A DNA stretch of 64,000 nt from RPQJ01 sp963762315 (GCA_963762315.1 CAVXKO010000004.1:1116001-1180000); one strand, 5' to 3'. Shown: positions 26,713 through 35,924, counted from the stretch's first letter. The notes: generated from the sequence alone by a model not told the origin. Numbers and translations are program-made.

Positions 26713-28434
26713 CTACTGCGCTGCCCCCTTCTCTTCCGCGTCGCTTTCCAGCCCCATCCGCTTCAACAGCGCCAGGAACCGCGGATCCTTGCCGATGATC
26801 GGATGATTGCGATTGCGGACGGGCATGATCGCCAGTGCCCAGATCTCGTATCGATCGACCGCGCGTGTCCACCACTCGATGGTACGGTCGTAGTCGCCCA
26901 TCGCCTTGCATCCCTCTCCAACAAGGTAATAGGAAACCGCTCCACCCGCGGAGTCTTCCGCGACCAGTCGTTCAAGGATCCTCTTGGTTTCCACGAGGTT
27001 CGCGGTCGCCGCGGCAAGGTAGAATTGCATCATCACGGCTACCGGGGAATTACTGCCCGCCGTAGCGCAAAGGGCCGTGATGAAATCGCCAGCATGTTTC
27101 GTATCTCCCGCCGAGATGTAGGCGTTCGCGAGGTAGGCGTACGAGAGCTGACCGAGGACTCCCGGAACCGTTGCCTCGAGCCTCTCCAATTCCTGTGCGG
27201 CGGCGAGCGCCTCGTCGGTCCGCCCTGACGCCGCATACATCTCGACCAACTCCCACTTCAGGTTGGGCGCGAGAGGATCCTGGCGTTCCGCCTCCCTCAG
27301 CTCCGCGATGGCCTCGTCGTAGCGGCCAAGCGGCGCGTAATAGAAGATGGCTAGATTGAAAGCGAGGAGATACCGCTCCACTCCTGCGGCACGGGCCCGT
27401 TCGTAGTAGCTGAGAGCGCCCGCTGGATCACGATCGAACAGCGTAGTGATCAGTGCCTTCTCGAGAAGGGCCGGCACATTGCGGGGCGCGTGGACCAGCG
27501 CAATCGCTGCGGCTTCGTTGGTCTTCATCAGGAGTGGCACCGGATCGCCGACCCAGTTCGCGCGTGTCGTATACGAGTACGCCAAGTCGCCCCACGCCTC
27601 CCCGAAGCCCGGGTCGATCACGAGAGCCTGACGCAATTGCGAAATCGCGTCGCTCCCCGTAATGGGATCCGGACTTCGCAGCGTCTGGTGAGCCTTGAGC
27701 CACAGGTTGTACGCCTCGAGATTGCTCGTCCCCTGCCTGACCAGCATCACCTCATTGCTCAGTCCCAACTTGGGTAGCAAGGCACTCGCAATCTCCCGCG
27801 CGATCTCGTTCTGGATATCGAAGATGTCCGTGACCTCACGGTCGTAGCTCTGGGTGAACAGATGAAACCCGTTCTTCACATCAATGAGCTGCGCAGTGAT
27901 CCGGAGTCTCTGACCCGCACGCCGCACACTGCCCTCGAGTACGTGACGCACGTGCAGCGTGTCGCCGATCTCCGTCATGCTCGCGCCCTTGCCGGCGAAG
28001 GCAAACGACGAGGTCCGCGCGGCGACGTTGAGTCCCTCGATGGACGCGAGCGCGTTCAGGAGCTCTTCGGCAATGCCATCCCCGAGATACTGCTGGTCGT
28101 GCTCCGCGCTCATGTCGGCGAACGGCAGCACTGCGATCGAGGGCGGCGCCGTCACTTTCGGTGCGGGCAGCGCCGGCTGGGTCTCCTTGGGCACACGCGG
28201 GACGGAGCGCACACCGCTTTCCTTGAACTCGAATCCCCACGCCATGAGACACGCCACCGGCAGGCCGACGATCAGCAGAGTGGTAATGACCTTCAGCACC
28301 CACTGCGGTGCCTCGAAGTTGTGGAACAGGTGCGTCAGCACCTCGAGCAGCACGACGGCCGCAGCGGTATATGCCACCGCCACCTTGAACACGTTGCGGT
28401 GGTGCAGCTCCTTGAAGAACTCCCTGAGGCTCAT
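26713..28434 (-). CDS. Membrane-anchored FlgO-like/TPR protein
   Basis: A 573-residue protein common as an adenylate-cyclase-associated or stand-alone TPR protein. The N-terminus MSLREFFKELHHRNVFKVAV is followed by two helices (about 18-36 and 48-66). A FlgO-type domain comes next (PPSIAVLPFADMSAEHDQQY to FHLFTQSYDREVTDIFDIQN), then tetratricopeptide-like repeats (about 260-520; AWGDLAYSYTT, RYDEAIAELREAERQDP). Relatives sit at the C-terminal side of LuxR or guanylate-cyclase regulators; here no effector domain is fused, so it is probably a scaffold or receptor. The ATG at 28434 gives the conserved N-terminus. Confidence 0.85.
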   Translation of the reverse strand: MSLREFFKELHHRNVFKVAVAYTAAAVVLLEVLTHLFHNFEAPQWVLKVITTLLIVGLPVACLMAWGFEFKESGVRSVPRVPKETQPALPAPKVTAPPSIAVLPFADMSAEHDQQYLGDGIAEELLNALASIEGLNVAARTSSFAFAGKGASMTEIGDTLHVRHVLEGSVRRAGQRLRITAQLIDVKNGFHLFTQSYDREVTDIFDIQNEIAREIASALLPKLGLSNEVMLVRQGTSNLEAYNLWLKAHQTLRSPDPITGSDAISQLRQALVIDPGFGEAWGDLAYSYTTRANWVGDPVPLLMKTNEAAAIALVHAPRNVPALLEKALITTLFDRDPAGALSYYERARAAGVERYLLAFNLAIFYYAPLGRYDEAIAELREAERQDPLAPNLKWELVEMYAASGRTDEALAAAQELERLEATVPGVLGQLSYAYLANAYISAGDTKHAGDFITALCATAGSNSPVAVMMQFYLAAATANLVETKRILERLVAEDSAGGAVSYYLVGEGCKAMGDYDRTIEWWTRAVDRYEIWALAIMPVRNRNHPIIGKDPRFLALLKRMGLESDAEEKGAAQ

Positions 28435-28553
28435 GTTCTTTGTGCCCCCTGTTTGCGTGGATTTTGCGCCCGATCTTGCTGCGCGCGAAATGGCTGCGAT
28501 TCGATGCGAATGGTTCGCGGTTGATCTCCGACCAGACCCCGCCCGCAACGAAA

Positions 28554-28576
28554 GAGCCCGGCTCATCGCCGGGCTC
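28554..28576 (-). terminator. Intrinsic terminator of the secreted-protein gene
   Basis: A perfect 9-base-pair stem (GAGCCCGGC/GCCGGGCTC) with a 5-base loop. In the minus direction it is followed at once by TTTCGTT. It lies 26 bases beyond the stop of the gene ending at 28603 and before the TPR gene start, so it should end that transcript. Confidence 0.7.
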
Positions 28577-28602
28577 GCATTTCCAGCATAGGTCAGACCT
28601 GA

Positions 28603-29277
28603 CTACGGCTTCACCACCGTCACATACCAGGTGTTGTAGTAGCCGAGCACGAAGCCATACCCGGGCACCTCGGTCAGGTCGGACAGCACCTGCAAGTCAA
28701 TGATGTGCGCGCCCGGCGACATCGGCGGCAACAGGATGCCGAGACCAAACATCCAGATCGCGGCGTTCGAGCCGTACGACGACGGCGCCGGATAGACGAT
28801 CGGCTGCGGGAAGTACGTCAGGTCAATGTACACGCAGTCGAGCTTGGTGCGCGTGCTGTCGACGATGACGCGACCGTCCACCGTGAGCAGCAGGCTGCTC
28901 GCCTTGTAGTCGATCGGGAAGTTCGCCGGATCATCCGGCGGACCCTCAACATACGATTCGCCGACGAAGAACGACATCGGCAGCACCAGCGTCTTGCCGG
29001 TTCGCACGGTGAACGACGTATCGCCCTGGAAGATCAGCGGGGCGTCGCTGATCAGGTGGCCGTTCGTCGGCGTCGGCACCAGGAACCGATTTCCGATCTG
29101 CTGCGTGCCGACCCCGCCGTAATACCAGGTCCAGTACTTGGCCATCGCATCGGCCAGCACGACCTTGTTGTAGCCGCCCGCCTGACAGATGCCCTTCGGG
29201 CTCCCGGCCAACACGGACGGCGACGCCAGCATCAATGCCGCGAGCATCGTGGCGGCGATAATTCCCAGCTTCCTCAT
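28603..29277 (-). CDS. Secreted protein of unknown function
   Basis: A 224-residue protein with a signal peptide (MRKLGIIAATMLAALMLASP, cleavage near VLAG). GGAGG lies 6 bases upstream of the ATG. The mature part is rich in Tyr, Trp, Pro and Gly (MAKYWTWYYGGVG, LVLPMSFFVGESYVEGPPDD, GYYNTWYVTVVKP) and seems an all-beta extracytoplasmic domain. I do not recognise the family. The preceding gene, a truncated HTH-family protein, remains open in another frame across the first 330 bases of this gene. A strong terminator follows. Confidence 0.72.
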   Translation of the reverse strand: MRKLGIIAATMLAALMLASPSVLAGSPKGICQAGGYNKVVLADAMAKYWTWYYGGVGTQQIGNRFLVPTPTNGHLISDAPLIFQGDTSFTVRTGKTLVLPMSFFVGESYVEGPPDDPANFPIDYKASSLLLTVDGRVIVDSTRTKLDCVYIDLTYFPQPIVYPAPSSYGSNAAIWMFGLGILLPPMSPGAHIIDLQVLSDLTEVPGYGFVLGYYNTWYVTVVKP

Positions 29278-30175
29278 GACTCCCTCCTCGCAGCCATCCT
29301 GGCTGCGTCTGTGATCCGGCGTCCCACGGCGTCCTTCGTGGTCTTTCGCGGAGGGCAACCGGCAGACCGCCGGCGATGGACACAGACTGCACCTTATGGT
29401 CCGCCTCGACCATTCGCCGTAATCGATAGTCGGCACCCGTCCCCTGGAGTCGCCGTGCCACTGGATCGAGCTCACCCGCCACCCCGATCGCCCGGGCGGC
29501 CCAGTCCTCGACGCCTGATTCCGCTGTCTCACTACCGCACGCCGACGCGGCCCGCACCGCCGCGACGTACTCCCGCAGCAAGGTCGCCCGCCGCCACGCT
29601 CGCGCTTCCTTGAGCAGCGACACCCGTCTCTGCCGCTCCGCTTCCCGACGCGCTTCTTCCTCGCGCTCCCTCCGCTCCACCTCCGCCCGCTCCGCCGCCA
29701 GCAGCGCAGCATGCCGCTCACGCTCCTCCTCGTCCCGCGTCTTCTGCCAGCACAGCACGACCTGCTTCCACACCCCCGCGAAGAACTCGTTGAGCTTCGC
29801 CTCGAGCGGCGCGTCCAGACGCTCCTCGCAGGTCCACACCTTGCCGTAGCCGCGCTCGACGAAGATCCGCAGCCCACCGGTCGGCACCCGGTAGCGCTCG
29901 TCCTCGATCTTTCCGTCGTAGCGTTTCTCCTGGCGCGTCTTTTGCTCCGTCTTCTCCGACATGCGGAGCTCGATCTCCCCTCCGTGCCCCTCGAGCACGA
30001 CGCGACCCTTCGCCTCCGAGTACGTCACCTCAAACCCGCGCTTCGTCGCCGCGAGCGCCACCCCGTTCAGGATCGCAAGCCCCCGCCGGAACTGCGCGAG
30101 CGACAACCGCACCATGCTCGCATGATGCGTCCCCGGCATCAGCTGCCCCGCCCGCTCGTACCAGAAGCACGCCAT
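28946..30175 (-). pseudogene. N-terminally truncated member of an HTH-containing unknown family
   Basis: The frame from an ATG at 30175 encodes residues that match, to my recognition, the C-terminal two-thirds of a bacterial family whose intact members start with a helix-turn-helix segment. Shared features are RRGLAILNGVALAATKRGFE, YRVPTGGLRIFVERGY, an LDAPLEAKLNEFFAGVWKQV block, a long charged coiled coil (EEERERHAALLAAERAEVER) and the closing WRRATLLREYVAAV with a final ELDPVARRL. The expected N-terminal HTH half is absent: an in-frame TAA lies at 30215-30217 and nothing similar is found beyond it. The frame stays open to 28946, overlapping the secreted-protein gene by 332 bases in another frame, so the true C-terminus is uncertain. 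Confidence 0.5.
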
Positions 30176-30214
30176 CCGATCCGGCCCCGACTCGCGCTGC
30201 TTGCGCCGTGCTTG

Positions 30215-30304
30215 TTACTCGCGCCAATGGCGCCGCGACCATCCGATCAGCATCCAGCCGGCCACGGCTCCGTACAGTAGCCAAAGCCAGGGATCGTTAC
30301 CCAT
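30215..30304 (-). CDS. Possible 29-residue membrane micro-protein
   Basis: A short frame that begins MGNDPWLWLLYGAVAGWMLI. It has one membrane helix followed by a basic tail (GWSRRHWRE), the pattern of a real single-pass small protein rather than random sequence. Its TAA is the same stop that closes the frame before the truncated HTH-family protein. A weak GAGAG lies upstream. It may be a genuine small protein or a remnant; homology support would be needed. Confidence 0.3.
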   Translation of the reverse strand: MGNDPWLWLLYGAVAGWMLIGWSRRHWRE

Positions 30305-30602
30305 GGAATCTCTCAGACGCTCAAGCATTGCCAACCCTCAGGCCCCGCCCGCCACCGGCGATGTTGTCCGGCGAGTCATCAATGCAAACGTCCGTGCCGA
30401 TCGCTGCAGCTGCCGGTAGTAATACTCGTCGCGGGTGCCCCACTCCGTAAGCCTGTACGATCTCACCTTTATCCATGAATCCCAGATGCGTTTATGTGCG
30501 AACAGCCTGCAAGCCCTACGCTGAATCCGCCGCAATGCCGGCTCTCCTGCCCGCTCGAACACACAGCCACCCTCGTCCCCGCACATCTTTGGAAGTCGTC
30601 CG

Positions 30603-31691
30603 ATGAAAACCCTCTTTGAACCGACCAGTCTCAGTGGTCTCGCGCTGCGGAACCGCATCGTGATGGCGCCGCTCACGCGCAACCGGGCCGATGCGATGGG
30701 CGTGCCGAAACCCTTCGTTCGGGACTACTACGCCCAGCGCGCTGGCGCGGGCCTGATCATTTCCGAAGGCACGCAGCCGAGTTTCGCCGGACAGGGTTAT
30801 TGCCGGACGCCCGGGATGCACACGCCGGAGCAGATTGCCGCCTGGAAGCGCGTGACGGATGCGGTCCACGCCAAGGGCGCCAAGATGTTCATGCAGCTGA
30901 TGCACTGCGGCCGCATCGCGCACCCGCTGAACCGGCAGATCGCGGATGCGCCGGTCGCCCCCTCGTCCGTCAAGCCTGCCGGCCAGATGTGGACCGACCA
31001 GATGCAGCTGCAGGACTTTCCCACCCCGCGTGCGCTCGAGACCGCCGAGCTGGCCGGGGTCCTCGATGAGTACGTCGCCGCCTCGCGCAATGCGATCGAG
31101 GCCGGCTTCGATGGCGTCGAACTGCACGCGGCGAACGGATATCTGTTGAACCAGTTCCTCGCCACGAACTCGAATCAGCGCAAGGACGCGTACGGCGGCT
31201 CGGTGAGCGGCCGGATCCGCTTCGTGGTGGAGACGGTCGAAGCCGTGGCCAGCGCCATCGGTGCGGCACGCACGGGCATTCGCGTCTCGCCCGGCCACAT
31301 GTTCAACGATCTCGTCGACGCCAACCCGCTCGAGACGCACCTTGCGCTGCTCGACGAGCTGCCGACCGCGAAGATGGCCTACGTGCACGTGATGCTGCCG
31401 GACGCCTTCAGCCCGCAGCTGAACAACGCCGGCGATCCGCAAGCGCTGATCCCTGCACTGCGGCCGCACGTCAAAGGGGCCTTGATTGCGGCCGGCAACC
31501 TGAATGCCGCGAGCGCGCAGGCGATGCTGGACTCGGGTCTCATCCAGCTCGCGGTGTTCGGGCGACCCTTCATTGCCAACCCGGATCTCGTCGCGCGTAT
31601 GAAGACGGGGGCGGCGCTGGCCGCTCCGCGCGAGGATCTCTTCTACACTGCGGGCCCGGAAGGCTACAGCGACTATCCGACGCTGGCCTAG
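30603..31691 (+). CDS. Old-yellow-enzyme family alkene reductase (NemA/OYE type)
   Basis: A 362-residue FMN-dependent ene-reductase. It keeps the N-terminal LFEPTSLSGLALRNRIVMAPLTRNRA, the substrate-binding FMQLMHCGRIAH, the strand-6 motif VELHAANGYLLNQFLA and the C-terminal FMN-phosphate-binding LIAAGNL and AVFGRPFIANPDL. Proteins of this type reduce activated C=C bonds of enones, nitro-olefins and nitrate esters with NAD(P)H. GGAAG lies 7 bases before the ATG. The catalytic Tyr region and length match the NemA/xenobiotic reductase branch. It is transcribed alone and converges on the ClpP-like gene. Confidence 0.95.
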   Translation: MKTLFEPTSLSGLALRNRIVMAPLTRNRADAMGVPKPFVRDYYAQRAGAGLIISEGTQPSFAGQGYCRTPGMHTPEQIAAWKRVTDAVHAKGAKMFMQLMHCGRIAHPLNRQIADAPVAPSSVKPAGQMWTDQMQLQDFPTPRALETAELAGVLDEYVAASRNAIEAGFDGVELHAANGYLLNQFLATNSNQRKDAYGGSVSGRIRFVVETVEAVASAIGAARTGIRVSPGHMFNDLVDANPLETHLALLDELPTAKMAYVHVMLPDAFSPQLNNAGDPQALIPALRPHVKGALIAAGNLNAASAQAMLDSGLIQLAVFGRPFIANPDLVARMKTGAALAAPREDLFYTAGPEGYSDYPTLA

Positions 31692-31723
31692 TTGCCAGCG
31701 TGCTGACGCGTCGTCGGCTTCTC

Positions 31724-31803
31724 GCGGTGCTAACGCACCGCCCCTCGCTCGATCCAACAACTGCCTGCAGCAAACGCGGGAACGGTTGCTGAACCGCTGC
31801 AGG
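31724..31803. terminator. Paired hairpins between convergent genes
   Basis: Two inverted repeats lie in the 147-base gap after the OYE gene. One has a 7-base-pair stem with a TAAC loop (31724-31741). The other is CCTGCAGC...GCTGCAGG with a 24-base loop (31764-31803). Neither is followed by a T-run, so they would act with Rho or as processing sites rather than as classic intrinsic terminators. Confidence 0.35.
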
Positions 31804-31838
31804 CGGGCCCGCAGGGCGAGGCCCAAACCGCTCGAACC

Positions 31839-32708
31839 TCAAGGCGCCGGCGGCCTGACTTTCAACGTCCCGTCCACCTGGCACTCCTCACCGCGCTCCC
31901 GGCGTACACGATCGAACTCGAGCATCGCCTCGGTGACCGAGACGCACCCGATCGACCTCTTGGCGCCTTTGTTCACGCGTTCGCACCACGCCGCCGTGCC
32001 ATAGCCCTCTGCTGCGGTGATGTCGTGCAACCCGAACCGCTCCATGGTGGGAACGTCATAGGTGAAATTGTCGGAGGTATACCCGCCAGGCCTGACGACA
32101 GGTTCCTGACCGGCGCGCGTGATGTACTCGTTGACGCCGATCGACTCGAAGAACTCGGCCTGATGCCGCCGCACGGCACTCCACGATTCAAGAGCCTGCG
32201 CTCTATCCTCGGGAGTGATCGAAGGCATCTTGCCGCCGTACAGGGATGAGATCTCCCGGCCACACAGGTAGACCTCACGCAGGTCCTTCTGCTCCACGCT
32301 GCCGTGCCACATGACCAGGCCGGCGATCACACGGCTCTTGCCCGCGGTAAACACATTGTTGGCGCAGGAAGACGCGCAATAGTCCTTCACGATCACGGCC
32401 AGTTTCGCGTCCCTGACCAGTTCACCCAGCCGGATTCCGGCATCGACGCGACCGCCGGTGGAACGGATGTACAAGGTCTGGAGCGTGCCCGCGCGCAGCG
32501 CGTCTTCAGCGACCTGGACAGCAGCGTCGTCGATGAAGCCATCAAAGAAGATGGCCGCCTGGTCCGGCGAAATCCTGATCGTGGCGGGGGCCTGCTCGTC
32601 GCGCGGTTCCGCCGCGTTGCCGGCCGGCGCGAGTTCGCCTCCGGCAAGCGTGACGACCGTGACCAGCGCCGCCGTCCGCATGATCCATCGCAGCGTTCCC
32701 CCGGACAT
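31839..32708 (-). CDS. Periplasmic ClpP/crotonase-fold protein (COG3904-like)
   Basis: A 289-residue protein with a signal peptide (about 1-32). The segment IFFDGFIDDAAVQVAEDALR, the glycine loop RSTGGRVDAGIRLGELV and the strand KLAVIVKDYCASSCANNVF resemble the ClpP/SDH serine-protease fold; the Ser in CASSCA is at the nucleophile position, and MWHGS supplies a nearby His. Related periplasmic proteins are predicted proteases, but no activity is established for them. AGGGAG lies 6 bases before the ATG. It is the last gene of a three-gene operon, 19 bases after the UbiB-like kinase gene. Confidence 0.75.
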   Translation of the reverse strand: MSGGTLRWIMRTAALVTVVTLAGGELAPAGNAAEPRDEQAPATIRISPDQAAIFFDGFIDDAAVQVAEDALRAGTLQTLYIRSTGGRVDAGIRLGELVRDAKLAVIVKDYCASSCANNVFTAGKSRVIAGLVMWHGSVEQKDLREVYLCGREISSLYGGKMPSITPEDRAQALESWSAVRRHQAEFFESIGVNEYITRAGQEPVVRPGGYTSDNFTYDVPTMERFGLHDITAAEGYGTAAWCERVNKGAKRSIGCVSVTEAMLEFDRVRRERGEECQVDGTLKVRPPAP

Positions 32709-32727
32709 TCGCTCTCCCTGTCCAACC

Positions 32728-34050
32728 TCAGAGAAACTTCTCGACCAGCGCGTGTACGTTGATGCTGGCGCGCAAGCGGCTGCTGATCAGGAACGTCCCC
32801 AGCAGCTTGCGATGCAGGAACATCGTCTCGGGCGGTGGCGAGCGCAGGCCCTGCTTCATCAGGACCTTGAGGCTGAGATCGCGCGCGCGGACGAACAGGC
32901 CCGAGGCCGCGAAGTCGTAGGACCCGCGATGCGCCAGCGGCTCGCAGACCAGCTGGATGATGTCTACCGCGTTGCGGATCATGGGCTCCGGGTCGTCGGG
33001 TTGCGCATAGCCGATCTCGAAGACGGCCTCGCGGATGACGTTCGTGTTACCTGCGATCACGCCGCGGCAGGCCCGCCGATAAGCGTCGACAAACCGTTCC
33101 GGGTACTCGCCCACCGACCCGAGGTCGAGAGCCGCGAGCTGCTGTGTCGTCGGCAGGTACAGGTAGTTGGCGAGGTTGGGATCCGTCTGCATGAAGCGGA
33201 ACTCGAACAGCTCTCTGAACAGCAACTCGTACAGCAGGCGGGCCGCGGCATTGCGCCGAGGCTGCGGCACCGCCTCGCTGGCCAGTACCTCGAGCGGCTC
33301 TCCCTCGATCCACTCCATGGCGAGTATGTGACGCGTGCTGAGGCTGCGATCCACGCGCGGCACGATGATCCCAGGCATGTCCGCCACCAACCGTCGATAG
33401 CGCTCGAGGCAGTTCGCCTCCGCTTCGTAGTCCGTCTCGAGCTTGAGCTGCCGCTTCGCCTCACTGGCCAGCGCCGGGATGTCGAGTTTCATCGACAGGA
33501 ATTCCAGCCGCCCGAGCAAGCCGGCCAGGTTGTCGATGTCGCTGTCCACGCTGCGCGCGACGCCCGGGTACTGGATCTTGAGCGCCAGTTCCCGGCCGCC
33601 GTGCTTGCGGGCGCGGTGCACCTGGCCGATCGAAGCCGCGGCGACCGGCTCGAAATCGAATTGATCGAACTTCCGCTGCCAGCCTTTGCCGTACTCCCGG
33701 CCTAGAACCCGCCTGAGCTGCGTGTCAGGCATCGCATAACCCTGCGCGTGCAGCATCGCGAGCGCGTCTCGGAACGCCTCCGGGAGAATCTCCTCGCTCT
33801 GCAACGACAGGATCTGCCCGAGTTTCATCGCCGGACCACGCAATGACGACAGGCGGCGCGCGAGCAGATCCGCGTTACCCGGTGTCAGAAGCGCCGCCGC
33901 CAAGTCCGGCTTCCGGCCGGCGGACACCTGTCGCACCGTGCCGAGCGCCGCCGACAGGGCGAGTTCGCCGCCCAGCATCCCGAAACGCAGCATTCGGCCC
34001 ACGCGGGACGACGACACGGCGCTGCGCTTGCGAGTGGGTCCGGCGACCAT
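32728..34050 (-). CDS. ABC1/UbiB-family atypical kinase
   Basis: A 440-residue ADCK/UbiB-like kinase. The family motifs are in order: the KxGQ-type block AMKLGQILSLQSEEILP, the Ala-rich nucleotide loop VAAASIGQVHRARKHGG, the catalytic-lysine strand ELALKIQYPGV, the hinge MEWIEGEPLEVL, the catalytic-loop equivalent FMQTDPNLANYLYL and the DFG equivalent ALDLGSVGEYP. UbiB-type proteins act as ATPases or kinases that support coenzyme Q biosynthesis or lipid transport. The start at 34050 is 2 bases after the stop of the upstream membrane-protein gene. A second role in the operon with a periplasmic ClpP-like protein is not known. Confidence 0.92.
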   Translation of the reverse strand: MVAGPTRKRSAVSSSRVGRMLRFGMLGGELALSAALGTVRQVSAGRKPDLAAALLTPGNADLLARRLSSLRGPAMKLGQILSLQSEEILPEAFRDALAMLHAQGYAMPDTQLRRVLGREYGKGWQRKFDQFDFEPVAAASIGQVHRARKHGGRELALKIQYPGVARSVDSDIDNLAGLLGRLEFLSMKLDIPALASEAKRQLKLETDYEAEANCLERYRRLVADMPGIIVPRVDRSLSTRHILAMEWIEGEPLEVLASEAVPQPRRNAAARLLYELLFRELFEFRFMQTDPNLANYLYLPTTQQLAALDLGSVGEYPERFVDAYRRACRGVIAGNTNVIREAVFEIGYAQPDDPEPMIRNAVDIIQLVCEPLAHRGSYDFAASGLFVRARDLSLKVLMKQGLRSPPPETMFLHRKLLGTFLISSRLRASINVHALVEKFL

Positions 34051-34052
34051 GA

Positions 34053-34706
34053 TCAGTACGTCCAGCCGAACAGGCCCAGCCCGATCACATTGAGCAATGC
34101 GGCTACGGTGAACAGCGACACCGGCACGCGCACTTTCGCTCTCAGCGACGTCCGCTCGATGGCGAACTTCGCGGCGAGATAGAACCACAGGTAACCGAAG
34201 ACGAAGATAGGCAACACCTCGATGAGACCGCGGTTCCACCAGCGATAGTCCCAGACCAGCAGGCCACCCTGATTGAGCGCGAGTTCCACCAGCACCGAGA
34301 CGGCCGAATAGAACAGCGCCCAGAACCACCGATTCGGTATTCCCCACACCGTCGCCGCCCGATCCTCGTCGATCGACTTGTAGTAGAGGATGCCGACGAT
34401 GGCGAACATGAACATGATTTCCACGTTCCAGCCGACCAGGGTGCGCAGCGCCGTCGGACCCGGAGCGAGCCACAGCGCGCTGTAGCCGGAGATCGCGAAG
34501 ATCCAGCCGTTGATCGACTCGTTGAGGAAGTCGGCGCAGAAGATCGTGACGCCGGCGATCACTGCATCCCAGTTACCGGTCCGCCGTGCGTCACGGATCT
34601 CCACAACGTAGATGTAGAAGAGCAGCGCGAGCAGCGGCACCACGTACCACTGCAGCGTACTGAAGTCTCGAAGACCAATGAGTGCCTGGCGTGCCGATTC
34701 GGTCAT
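34053..34706 (-). CDS. Six- or seven-helix membrane protein, unknown
   Basis: A 217-residue membrane protein with helices at about 22-38, 50-72, 90-110, 130-150, 160-180 and 195-215. Trp and Tyr are abundant (YRWWNRGLIEVLPIFVFGYL), and NESINGWIFAISGYSALWL in the second helix region is distinctive. GAGGAG 5 bases upstream fixes the ATG at 34706 over the in-frame GTG at 34712. I do not recognise the family. It heads the operon with the UbiB-like kinase (2-base gap), so a role in quinone or membrane-lipid handling is a guess from position only. Confidence 0.78.
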   Translation of the reverse strand: MTESARQALIGLRDFSTLQWYVVPLLALLFYIYVVEIRDARRTGNWDAVIAGVTIFCADFLNESINGWIFAISGYSALWLAPGPTALRTLVGWNVEIMFMFAIVGILYYKSIDEDRAATVWGIPNRWFWALFYSAVSVLVELALNQGGLLVWDYRWWNRGLIEVLPIFVFGYLWFYLAAKFAIERTSLRAKVRVPVSLFTVAALLNVIGLGLFGWTY

Positions 34707-35030
34707 GGTCACTCCTCGCGGGGCCCGCGCATGGCGGTTGACCCATCATAGTCGAGCCACTGCGCCGCATCGCTCCGAGTGGCCTTCGAAGCGATCTCGG
34801 TTTCGCCCCCGGGATCGCCGGCATTGTGCGAAACTGACTCTGCATGAGACCGTCCAAGGCACGAGGTCGGGCTGACGGCGACCCGTCACGTCGGCGGCGC
34901 CGGCAATTGGTCGTGCGACTGCAACAGCCCGCCTCTTCCCAACGGCAGCCGGTGCGACTTTCCGAAATGTGCGCACTCTGCTTCGGACGTAAAATCGGTC
35001 ATCCCAGTTCCGCTCAAGCGAGTCCCTGAA
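34707..35030. other. Divergent promoter region, 324 bases
   Basis: It separates the membrane protein-UbiB operon (minus) from the aldolase (plus). No gene or strong repeat is visible. Promoters for both sides should lie here, but I could not call hexamers reliably. Confidence 0.4.
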
Positions 35031-35924
35031 ATGAACAACTTCGAACAGCAGAAACTGAAGTTCCGCACGCAGCCCGGTTTCATTGCCGCGCTGGACCAGA
35101 GCGGCGGCAGTACGCCCAAGGCGTTGCACCTGTACGGGATCCCGGATGGCGGCTGGTCCGGCGACGCCGAGATGATGGATCTCATGCACGCCATGCGGGC
35201 TCGCATCATCACGAGCCCGGCCTTCAACGGTGACCGCATCCTGGCGGCCATCCTGTTCGAGGACACGATGGATCGGGACATCCTGGGCCGGCCGACGGCG
35301 CAGTACCTCTGGGAAGTGAAAAAGGTCGTCCCGATCCTGAAAGTCGACAAGGGACTCGAAGCGGAAGCGAACGGAGTGCAGCTCATGAAGCCCATGCCGG
35401 ACCTCGACAAGCTGCTGGCGCGCGCGCGCGCCAAGGGCATCTTCGGCACCAAGATGCGCTCCGTGATCAAGCACGCCAACGCCGCCGGAATTGGCGCGGT
35501 GGCGGATCAGCAGTTTGCGATCGCCCGGCAGATCATCGCCGCGGGTTTGGTGCCGATCATCGAGCCCGAGGTCGACATCAAGTGCCCGGACAAGGCGGCC
35601 GCAGAGGACCTGCTCAAAGCTGCGCTCATGACTCGGCTCGACGCTCTGCCGGACGGCCAGCAGGTGATGCTCAAGCTCACCCTCCCCAACCGGGACAACC
35701 TCTACGCCGAGTGCATCACCCACCCGCGCGTGCTGAAGGTCGTGGCATTGTCCGGTGGCTACTCGCGGGACGAAGCCAATGCGCGCCTGGCCCGCCAGCA
35801 CAACATGGCGGCCAGTTTCTCACGGGCATTGACCGAAGGACTGACGGCCCAGCAGTCGGACGCCGAGTTCAACGCCGCACTTGACCGGTCCATTGAGAGC
35901 ATCTTCCAGGCCTCGAACACCTGA
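35031..35924 (+). CDS. Class I fructose-bisphosphate aldolase (bacterial short type)
   Basis: A 297-residue Schiff-base aldolase. FIAALDQSGGSTPKALHLYG at the N-terminus, the FEDTMDR block, the Lys-bearing VPILKVDKGLE strand and the IEPEVDIKCPDK motif match bacterial/archaeal class I aldolases that reversibly cleave fructose 1,6-bisphosphate. The Schiff-base lysine is expected in the LMLKLTLP-like segment (VMLKLTLPNRDNL). It is a stand-alone glycolytic/gluconeogenic gene. The ribosome site is weak. Confidence 0.92.
   Translation: MNNFEQQKLKFRTQPGFIAALDQSGGSTPKALHLYGIPDGGWSGDAEMMDLMHAMRARIITSPAFNGDRILAAILFEDTMDRDILGRPTAQYLWEVKKVVPILKVDKGLEAEANGVQLMKPMPDLDKLLARARAKGIFGTKMRSVIKHANAAGIGAVADQQFAIARQIIAAGLVPIIEPEVDIKCPDKAAAEDLLKAALMTRLDALPDGQQVMLKLTLPNRDNLYAECITHPRVLKVVALSGGYSRDEANARLARQHNMAASFSRALTEGLTAQQSDAEFNAALDRSIESIFQASNT

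Noticed and set aside
30338..30682. A 114-codon minus frame overlapping the start of the old yellow enzyme gene
   Set aside because: It overlaps a certain gene by 80 bases, has no ribosome site and no recognisable domain, although its central part has a protein-like composition.
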